Source of the DNA: Actinomyces sp. Marseille-P3109
GTDB taxonomy: Bacteria > Actinomycetota > Actinomycetes > Actinomycetales > Actinomycetaceae
Assembly (NCBI RefSeq): GCF_900323545.1
Contig: NZ_OOHN01000008.1
Location: forward strand, 2,682,460 to 2,746,459
Direction of reading: 5' to 3'
Length of the DNA stretch: 64,000 bases
The notes beneath the pieces were generated by a model, which did not search any database, was not told the DNA's origin, and worked only from the letters and a program-made list of their open reading frames with translations. How positions within the stretch are numbered: position 1 is the stretch's first letter; each line of letters opens with the position of its first letter. The translations under genes and the position numbers were made by a program. Shown in pieces: positions 7,934 to 14,268 of this stretch.

Positions 7934-8701
7934 TCACACCCCCTGATGATCGAAACAGCTAGTGACCAGAGCAAACAGCGCGCCCCCGACGCAGGTCAGA
8001 ACCGTGAGGCCGACCAGGTGCATATCCAGGTCGATCAGATCCGTGCCGGCGAAGTCCGCCGGGACGATGAGCCCGTAGGCGGTCCACGGGCTCAGGTACC
8101 GCGCCCACATCGGCATGGTCGGAGCGAAGACGCTGAGGAGAATGCCGATCAGCCCCACCGCCAGCGGCCCGAGCTGGTTCTCCACCCGCGCCGAGGCGAG
8201 CAGCTGCGCGCCCAGCACGGCGAGGTTGATGACCGCCAGGCCCGCTACCAGTGCGAGCAGCCGGGGAACCGGCACCGGTGCCGTCAGTCCGACGGCGCGG
8301 CCGACGATGACCACGAGCGCTCCCCAGGCCGCCGGGATGGGGGAGATGAGCAGCCCCAGGGCAAGGAGCTTCGCCCGGCACAGCCGGCCCGGGGTGGTGC
8401 CCGCGGTCGCCGAGGACATCCAGCCCTGCCCCGAGTGCTCCACCTCCACCTGACGGCTCGCCATGACGGCCAGGAGAAGCGGCGAGGTCAGTCCGACGGC
8501 GCCATGGAGACTCGCCATGAGAAGCCGCCACCCGTCGCCGTCGGCGTCGAACCGGTGGTCGACCAGCCCCGAGTTCAAGGCCGACAGAACACTGAGCGCG
8601 CAGACCCCCAGCAGGAGGAGCGCGGCGATGAGCCCGATCCTCAGGTGGTGCATCTTGGCGTACTCGTTGCGCACGGTGCGCACTGTCATGGAGGTCCTCA
8701 T
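7934..8701 (-). CDS. lanE: Lantibiotic-immunity ABC permease, LanE-like
   Basis: 255 residues, six predicted membrane segments. It begins MRTSMTVRTVRNEYAKMHHLR, the cytoplasmic amphipathic start typical of LanE/MutE permeases, and carries the shared motif RQVEVEHSGQGW. It overlaps the upstream ATPase gene by 4 nt (ATGA) and is followed after 1 nt by the second permease, so the three genes form one minus-strand operon. The role, forming the channel of the immunity exporter, is inferred from family and cluster context. Confidence 0.86.
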   Translation of the reverse strand: MRTSMTVRTVRNEYAKMHHLRIGLIAALLLLGVCALSVLSALNSGLVDHRFDADGDGWRLLMASLHGAVGLTSPLLLAVMASRQVEVEHSGQGWMSSATAGTTPGRLCRAKLLALGLLISPIPAAWGALVVIVGRAVGLTAPVPVPRLLALVAGLAVINLAVLGAQLLASARVENQLGPLAVGLIGILLSVFAPTMPMWARYLSPWTAYGLIVPADFAGTDLIDLDMHLVGLTVLTCVGGALFALVTSCFDHQGV

Positions 8702-9606
8702 AGCCCGCCTCCTCGGGTGAGGGCCATGAAGACGTCCTCCAGGGTCCGCTCCTCCTGGCGGACCTCGTGCACCCCGATGCCCTCGCGGACCAGGAGGGCG
8801 ACGACGTCGGCCGTGGCCTGCTGGCTCAGGCCCGGGACGCGCAGGAGCCCGTGCTCGTACGCGGACGCTGTACCCCGAGCGGATAGGAGGTGGGCGGCAG
8901 CAAGAGGGCGCGAGCAGGCCAGAAGCGTGTCCGGCACGGAGGTGCTCATGAGCTCGGCGCGCGTGCCCTGGAAGAGGAGCCCGCCGCGCGAGACGATCCC
9001 CAGCACGGTGGCGACGCGGTCGATCTCGCCCAGCAGGTGGGAGGAGACGATGACCGTGACGCCGTCGGCCGCCAACGACCTCAGGAGCCGGCGGATCTCC
9101 TCGATTCCGGCGGGGTCGAGGCCGTTCGTCGGCTCGTCGAGGATGAGCAGCGAGGGCCTGCGCGCCAGCGCCATGGCGATGCCCAGGCGCTGCTTCATGC
9201 CCAGGGAGTACTCGCGGACCCGCTTGTCCATCTGCCCGCCCAGGCGAACGGTGTCTACCGCATGCTTGACGTACCGGTCGGGAAGATCGAGCAGGCGCTG
9301 GACGATCCTCATGTTCTCGGCGCCGGTGAGGTGCCCGTAACCGGGTGGGGACTCGATGAGCGAGCCGATATGGGCCAGGTGCCGGCGTCGAGTGCTCCGG
9401 TTCATCGGCTCCCCGCCGATGAGCACCTGGCCGGCGCTCGGCTGTACCAGGGACAGCAGCATCTTCATGGTCGTGGACTTGCCCGAGCCGTTGGGGCCGA
9501 GGAATCCGTAGACGGAGCCCCGCGGTACGCGCAGGTTGAGGCGGTCGACGACGGTCCGCTGCCCGTAGCGCTTGGAGAGATCGATGGTGCGTACGAGGTC
9601 GTTCAT
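8698..9606 (-). CDS. lanF: Lantibiotic-immunity ABC ATPase, LanF-like
   Basis: 302 residues: the energy-coupling subunit for the two downstream permeases. FLGPNGSGKST (Walker A, about residues 36-46), YSLGMKQRLG (signature), LLILDEPTNGLDP (Walker B) and SSHLLGEIDRV (H-loop) are all present. The C-terminal HEVRQEERTLEDVFMALT is the usual end of this family and is shared with the ATPase at 30.2 kb. Start ATG at 9606. It is first gene of the minus-strand lanFEG operon; a palindrome at 9664-9680 lies in its upstream region. Confidence 0.9.
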   Translation of the reverse strand: MNDLVRTIDLSKRYGQRTVVDRLNLRVPRGSVYGFLGPNGSGKSTTMKMLLSLVQPSAGQVLIGGEPMNRSTRRRHLAHIGSLIESPPGYGHLTGAENMRIVQRLLDLPDRYVKHAVDTVRLGGQMDKRVREYSLGMKQRLGIAMALARRPSLLILDEPTNGLDPAGIEEIRRLLRSLAADGVTVIVSSHLLGEIDRVATVLGIVSRGGLLFQGTRAELMSTSVPDTLLACSRPLAAAHLLSARGTASAYEHGLLRVPGLSQQATADVVALLVREGIGVHEVRQEERTLEDVFMALTRGGGL

Positions 9607-9869
9607 GCCCCGAGCCTCCCCGCCGGGGCGGCCTCCCGCCTCCGCCGCGAGGAGCAGCCTCGACTATGCAATGCGCATAGAGGGGGTTGAGGGTGGTGGT
9701 GCCGCTCTGAACCTGATCCGCCCATCAACCGGCGGGCTCCCGTTGACACCGGCGAGGCCTGCGGCGGTATCGACAACCTACTTTCTGGTCGAGAACTGCG
9801 CTTTCTCGCAGGCAGCTGGGCCCAGGTCGCTGCGATTCGCAGACATCTCGTATGTTGTTCTGGAGGCGT
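9607..9869. other. Intergenic region between ogt and lanF
   Basis: 263 bp upstream of lanF and downstream of ogt, both on the minus strand. It should hold the lanFEG promoter. The clear element is the dyad at 9664-9680. No coding frame with a ribosome site is visible. Confidence 0.45.
9664..9680. promoter_or_regulatory. Dyad upstream of lanF, candidate operator
   Basis: CTATGC and GCATAG arms flank a 5-nt spacer, centred about 66 bp before the lanF start codon. The spacing and arm length suit a GntR-, MarR- or LuxR-type regulator that could induce immunity when peptide is made. No regulator is adjacent. The nearest candidate is the response regulator at 12036-12758. Confidence 0.35.
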
Positions 9870-10514
9870 TCACACGGCGTTCTCCAGTGTCAGCAGCGCA
9901 TACTTCACGTCCAATCCCCCGATGTAGCCGCCTAAACTGCCATCAGTGCGCAGCACGCGGTGACAGGGCACCACCACCGGCAGCGGATTCGTCGCGCAAG
10001 CGGTTCCGACCGCGCGGACAGCCTTCGGGTTGCCGACGCACTCGGCGACCTCCTTGTAGGACTGCGTGTGTCCGTAACCGATGTGCGGGAGGTATCGCTG
10101 GACGACCTGGCGGAATCCCGACGACAACGTGTAGTCCAGCGGAACGTCGAACACACGCCGTCTACCTGCGAAGTACTCGTCCATCTCGGCGGCAACTACA
10201 TCAAGTCTGCGGGGTGCTTCCAGTACTCGCGGGCTGATCCTGGTTGCCAACGTCTCCAGCGCGGTGTCGAATCCTTCACGTTCGAACGCCACTCGTACTA
10301 GGCCGTTGTAAGTCGCCGCGAGCAGCAGCGGGCCGACGGAGGTGTCGATAGTGCGGTAAGCGACTTCCAGTAGACCATCGCGATCAGCCGCGGCTGTGAG
10401 TCGGGCGTGCAATCTGTCCAGATCGACACGATCGACCGGGAATGGGGGGGCCATGTCCGCCGTCTGCTCGGTGTCGGCAGGACGAATACCTTCTCCTTTG
10501 GTCATATCGGTCAT
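9870..10514 (-). CDS. ogt: Methylated-DNA--[protein]-cysteine S-methyltransferase
   Basis: 214 residues. It repairs O6-methylguanine by moving the methyl group to its own cysteine, a one-use reaction. The active-site motif VVPCHRV (Cys184) and the helix-turn-helix region FRQVVQRYLPHIGYGHTQSY are present, followed by GGYIGGLDVK. The N-terminal 45 residues are extra and poorly conserved. The start overlaps the upstream sigma-factor gene by 4 nt, so the two are translationally coupled. A sigma/Ogt pair suggests alkylation-responsive control, but this is inference. Confidence 0.92.
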   Translation of the reverse strand: MTDMTKGEGIRPADTEQTADMAPPFPVDRVDLDRLHARLTAAADRDGLLEVAYRTIDTSVGPLLLAATYNGLVRVAFEREGFDTALETLATRISPRVLEAPRRLDVVAAEMDEYFAGRRRVFDVPLDYTLSSGFRQVVQRYLPHIGYGHTQSYKEVAECVGNPKAVRAVGTACATNPLPVVVPCHRVLRTDGSLGGYIGGLDVKYALLTLENAV

Positions 10515-11011
10515 CGAAGTGCTTCTCTCGTCTGTTCTTCCGCGTAGATCTTTCTCAAGTTCCTGATGCCGTCGGCCGTCGCACGACGCACCGCCTCGGT
10601 GCTGCCGCCGATCAGCGCTGCTGTCTCCGCATGTGGGAGCCCTCCGAAGTAGTGGTAGGCGACGGCGAGGCGTTGGCGCTCCGGGAGAGCTGCGACAGCC
10701 GACCAGACTCCATGCTCGTCTTCATCGGGATTCCCAAGCGGTGACCGCTGCTCGGGAAGATCCTCGGCGGGAGTCGCGTGACGCGCCCTGGCTCGGAGGA
10801 TATCGATCGTCTTGCGCTGGGCGACACGGACCAGCCAGGCTTCGATGTTCGTGTCGTTGCTCAGGTCCGGCCAGGCGCGCAACGCGGCCAGGAAGGTTTC
10901 CGACCAAGCATCTTCCGCGTCTGGGCTTGGACCGAGCACGGCACGACACACTCGGAACACGGTCTCTCCATGTTCCTTCACGGCTTGTTCGAACGGATCT
11001 TTCATCTTCAT
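10511..11011 (-). CDS. ECF-type RNA polymerase sigma factor
   Basis: 166 residues with a sigma-70 region 2 (VFRVCRAVLGPSPDAEDAWSETF, about residues 15-40) and a region 4 helix-turn-helix (ALPERQRLAVAYHYFGGLPH and following, about 110-150). No anti-sigma gene is next to it. Instead it overlaps ogt by 4 nt. Start ATG 11011 or the in-frame ATG 11005 (MKMKD). Extracytoplasmic-function sigma factors redirect RNA polymerase to stress promoters; the likely stress here is DNA alkylation, because of its partner. Confidence 0.88.
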   Translation of the reverse strand: MKMKDPFEQAVKEHGETVFRVCRAVLGPSPDAEDAWSETFLAALRAWPDLSNDTNIEAWLVRVAQRKTIDILRARARHATPAEDLPEQRSPLGNPDEDEHGVWSAVAALPERQRLAVAYHYFGGLPHAETAALIGGSTEAVRRATADGIRNLRKIYAEEQTREALR

Positions 11012-11166
11012 CCCAAGGTATACGTAGGCGCCGGGGGAAATGCGAGCCCGGCAGTCTCAGGTCGCTCATGGCGACAAGATTCCGCTGCCGACCTTGATGG
11101 GATGGCCGACGAGCGAGTGAAGAACGGCTGTCCAGGTCGGGAGGCGGCCTGGACAACCGTCGCTAC

Positions 11167-11889
11167 TCACCAGGGGACGATGCCGTCGCTGTCGATGAAG
11201 GTACCTGAGCGTGCGTCGTCGGGCAGGGTGGCGGCAGACACGACGACCTTGGCGGCTTGCGTCACCGTCAATGGCGCTTGCTCCCGGTTGATGGGAGTCA
11301 GGTCGGTCTGTACGAATCCGGGGCAGACCGAACTGACCTTGATCGAGGTGTCGGCCAGTGCCTTGGCGAGCATGATCGTGATGCTGTTGAGGGCTGCCTT
11401 CGAGCTCTGGTAGGCGGGCACGATCATGTCGTAGTAGGGGGAGCGTGGATCAGTTTGATCGGTGAGCGATCCCATTGTCGACGACACATTCACGATCCGC
11501 CCCTGTGGGGACCTTCGTAGTTGAGGGAGGAACGCCTCCAGCACGGCGACCGGTCCGAAGACGTTCGTAGCGTACGTCTGCTGGAACAGGCCCAGATCGA
11601 CAACTTCAGCGGCCTGGCTGGTTGCTTCCGGGAGCACACCGGCGTTGTTGATCAGAATGTCTAATCCACCGTGATGCTCGTCGATCCAGGCGGCTGACCG
11701 ACGGATGGATGGTGGGTCAGTCACATCGAGTTGAACCGCGGTCGCCCCGCCGCCGATTCGACGTGCGACCTCAGCCCCATCGCCCGCTTGACGAGCGCCG
11801 ACGACGACGGTCATACCTTGACCGGCCAGTTCCTCGGCGACGGCGCGACCCAGGCCGCGATTACCTCCCGTTATCAGGACTGTGGTCAT
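11167..11889 (-). CDS. SDR family NAD(P)-dependent oxidoreductase
   Basis: 240 residues, a classical short-chain dehydrogenase/reductase with a single Rossmann fold. TGGNRGLG (residues 7-14) binds the cofactor, NNAG is at 81-84, and the catalytic set is Ser136/137, Tyr160 and Lys164 in YQSSK. The substrate cannot be told from sequence. It stands alone: 155 bp separate it from the sigma-factor gene and about 146 bp from the response regulator, all on the minus strand. Confidence 0.9.
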   Translation of the reverse strand: MTTVLITGGNRGLGRAVAEELAGQGMTVVVGARQAGDGAEVARRIGGGATAVQLDVTDPPSIRRSAAWIDEHHGGLDILINNAGVLPEATSQAAEVVDLGLFQQTYATNVFGPVAVLEAFLPQLRRSPQGRIVNVSSTMGSLTDQTDPRSPYYDMIVPAYQSSKAALNSITIMLAKALADTSIKVSSVCPGFVQTDLTPINREQAPLTVTQAAKVVVSAATLPDDARSGTFIDSDGIVPW

Positions 11890-12035
11890 AATTCCTCCTC
11901 CTGGAGTGCTAGTGAGCGCGGGTTGCGCGCATTCACCGGGTAGTCGCGTCAGAGACTCGAAACGTGAGATGCGTGTGAGCAGATGCTCGAACGCATCGTC
12001 AATGTCAGAGGAGCAACGGTGACCATGCCTTGTGC

Positions 12036-12758
12036 TTACGGCTCCGCGTACCCGTTGGGCGGCTCGTCCCGATCCGCCCGGCCTGCGTCTTTACGCGGGG
12101 TGACCAGGCCCGACTCGTAGGCCAGGACGACCGCCTGCGCCCGGTCCCGCAGCCCCAGCTTGCTCAGGATCCGGCTGACGTGAACCCGTACCGTCCCCTC
12201 GGCGACGCACAGGTCGTGGGCAATGGCCTCGTTGGACAGCCCGCGTGCAACGCGCGCCAGAACCTCGCGCTCGCGGGCGGTCAGGTCCTCCAGGGCCCGA
12301 ATACGGTGATCGCCGTCGTCGACCACTGGGGGCGGGAGGGCGAAGTGCTCGATGAGCCTGCGGGTGGTGGAGGGCGCCATGACCGCGTCGCCGGCGTGCA
12401 CGTGGTGGATGGCGGCCATGAGCTCCTCCAGGGACGCGTCCTTGAGGAGGAAGCCGCTGGCGCCCGCCCGGATCGCCTCGTAGGCGTACTCATCGAGGTC
12501 GAAGGTGGTCAGGACGATGACTCGGGGGCCGCCGGAACCGCCCTGGACGATGGTGCGCGTCGCTTCGATCCCGTTCATCCGCGGCATGCGCACATCCATG
12601 AGGACGATGTCCGCCTCGACCCGCTCGATCAGGTCGACGGCGGCGCGTCCGTCCTCCGCCTCCCCGACGACTTCGACGCTCTCCTGGGTCTCCAGCAGCA
12701 TGCGGAAACCGAGTCGGTACATCTCCTGGTCGTCGACGAGGATGAGTCGAAGAGTCAT
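12036..12758 (-). CDS. Two-component response regulator, NarL/LuxR family
   Basis: 240 residues. The receiver domain (about 1-120) has the acidic pair in LILVDD and phospho-acceptor Asp55 in IVLMDVRMP. A LuxR-type helix-turn-helix (about 165-225) includes LTAREREVLARVARGLSNEA. The start overlaps the kinase gene by 4 nt. Its target is unknown. Similar NarL-type pairs in actinobacteria often control neighbouring ABC exporters, and lanFEG is about 2.4 kb away, but four unrelated genes or gaps intervene. Confidence 0.92.
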   Translation of the reverse strand: MTLRLILVDDQEMYRLGFRMLLETQESVEVVGEAEDGRAAVDLIERVEADIVLMDVRMPRMNGIEATRTIVQGGSGGPRVIVLTTFDLDEYAYEAIRAGASGFLLKDASLEELMAAIHHVHAGDAVMAPSTTRRLIEHFALPPPVVDDGDHRIRALEDLTAREREVLARVARGLSNEAIAHDLCVAEGTVRVHVSRILSKLGLRDRAQAVVLAYESGLVTPRKDAGRADRDEPPNGYAEP

Positions 12759-14035
12759 GCGTTCTCCTCAGTGCGTTCCGGTGCCGACTCTGGAGACGCC
12801 AGGGATTCTGGGGACTCCGCCTCCGACCGCTCCTCCCACGGCAGCACCGCTCGGAGGCGGAAGCCGCCGTCTCGAGGTCCCGCCTCCAGGCTGCCTCCGT
12901 GGGAGGTGACCCGCTCGCGCATGCCCCGGAGGCCGTGACCGGGAACCGCTGGCACGGCGCTCGCCGCGGGCAGGCCTCCGCCGTCGTCGAGGACCTCGAC
13001 GACGATGCCCGCGGGCTCCCGGCGCACACGGACCTCGACGCTGCTGACGGTGCCGGCGTGCCGACGCACGTTGGCCAGTCCCTCCTGGACGATCCGGTAG
13101 ACGGTCAGGCCGATCCCTGCCGGCAGGTGCAGGGCGTCCGGCATCTCGAGTTGGACCGGAAGACCCGTGCCCCGGGCCTCGGCCACCAGCTCCGCCAGAT
13201 CCCGCTCGCCGGGCTGAGGGGCATGCGGAACCTCGTCCTCGCCACGCAGGACGGCCAGCATCCGGCGCATGTCGCCCAGGGCCTCACGCCCCGTGTCACG
13301 GACGCGGTGCATGGCCACCGCCGCCCGGTCCGGATCCGAAGCGGCCGTCGCTGCCGCGCCGTCGGCGACGACCACCATGACCCCCAGGCCGTGGGAGACG
13401 ATGTCGTGGATCTCGCGGGCGATTCGTGAGCGCTCCTGGCGCTCGGCCTGCTCGTGGCGCAGCGCGGCCTCGCGCAGCCGGTACTCGGTGTTGCGCGCCA
13501 GGGCGGCCAGGTGGGCGCGGCGCGTGCGCTTCAGCACGCCTGCGGTCCAGGCCCACAGGACGGCGACGACGCAGAGCGCGGGCAGACTCAGGCGGCTGTA
13601 CCCCATTCGGAGCACAGGGATGAAGGCCGCAATGACCCAGGCGACGACGAGCGCCGCGCAGGGCAGGGAGATCGCCGATCGCCTGGCGGCGGCCAGGTGG
13701 TGGACCAGCAGCGCCAGCAGGAGGTCCGCGGGAAGGACACTGGATCCGGGGCCCATCGGGAGCTGGGCCCCGGCGAGGAGAATCGCCACCGTGAAGGCGG
13801 CCGTGGGGGAGTGGTGTCGCAGGAGCCAGCACAGCCCGAGTCCCGCACTGACTGTCTCCAGCAGCCACAGCTGCGCTGTTGAGGCCGTGGTGACCGGCAG
13901 GACGAGCTGGTTATAGGCCAGGATGAGGGCGAGCACTGTGAGGTCGACGGCGCGGCGGTGACGCTCCAGCCATCGCTGGGGCCAGGGCGCAGAAACCTCC
14001 CCCGGGCTCGACGATGGCTCGGGCCTGTGCTCCAT
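12755..14035 (-). CDS. Sensor histidine kinase, HisKA_3 type
   Basis: 426 residues. About five or six membrane segments fill residues 30-165 with no large extracellular domain, so it probably senses a membrane signal. The HisKA_3 dimerisation helix contains the phospho-acceptor His210 in RIAREIHDIVSH. The ATPase domain shows IVQEGLANVRRHAG (N box) and GHGLRGMRERV (G box). The C-terminal 25 residues are Glu/Ser-rich. It partners with the overlapping response regulator downstream. Confidence 0.92.
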   Translation of the reverse strand: MEHRPEPSSSPGEVSAPWPQRWLERHRRAVDLTVLALILAYNQLVLPVTTASTAQLWLLETVSAGLGLCWLLRHHSPTAAFTVAILLAGAQLPMGPGSSVLPADLLLALLVHHLAAARRSAISLPCAALVVAWVIAAFIPVLRMGYSRLSLPALCVVAVLWAWTAGVLKRTRRAHLAALARNTEYRLREAALRHEQAERQERSRIAREIHDIVSHGLGVMVVVADGAAATAASDPDRAAVAMHRVRDTGREALGDMRRMLAVLRGEDEVPHAPQPGERDLAELVAEARGTGLPVQLEMPDALHLPAGIGLTVYRIVQEGLANVRRHAGTVSSVEVRVRREPAGIVVEVLDDGGGLPAASAVPAVPGHGLRGMRERVTSHGGSLEAGPRDGGFRLRAVLPWEERSEAESPESLASPESAPERTEENA

Positions 14036-14096
14036 GCCTTCAGGCTACGGGGCAGATGCCGGCCGTCGTCGATATCGTTAGCCTGAGCCCGGGTGC

Positions 14097-14207
14097 ACTG
14101 CACGAGCCTCGGGGTGCACTGGTCAGGGGTTGTCCGTACTCCACGAGACCCCGACCCTCGTGGAGTGCACCCACCTCCCGGCCAGCAGCGCCCGGACCTC
14201 GTGCAGT
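14097..14207. repeat. 111-bp palindromic intergenic repeat, copy 1
   Basis: Terminal inverted repeats ACTGCACGAG (14097-14106) and CTCGTGCAGT (14198-14207) enclose an inner inverted repeat ACTCCACGAG/CTCGTGGAGT. A similar 111-bp element lies at 20759-20869. It fills most of the gap between the histidine kinase start and the 995-residue membrane protein stop. It has no coding capacity and may be a non-autonomous mobile element or a structured RNA/terminator. Confidence 0.7.
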
Positions 14208-14268
14208 GCGGGCGAGATGATCGCAGGGTGCCGGTTGGGACTCGGAGCGCCGCACCTCGTCGTCGGAC

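Noticed and set aside
12036..14035. Two-component pair as the dedicated LanRK regulator
   Set aside because: It is 2.4 kb from lanFEG with unrelated genes between, and no matching operator could be linked; kept only as a possibility.
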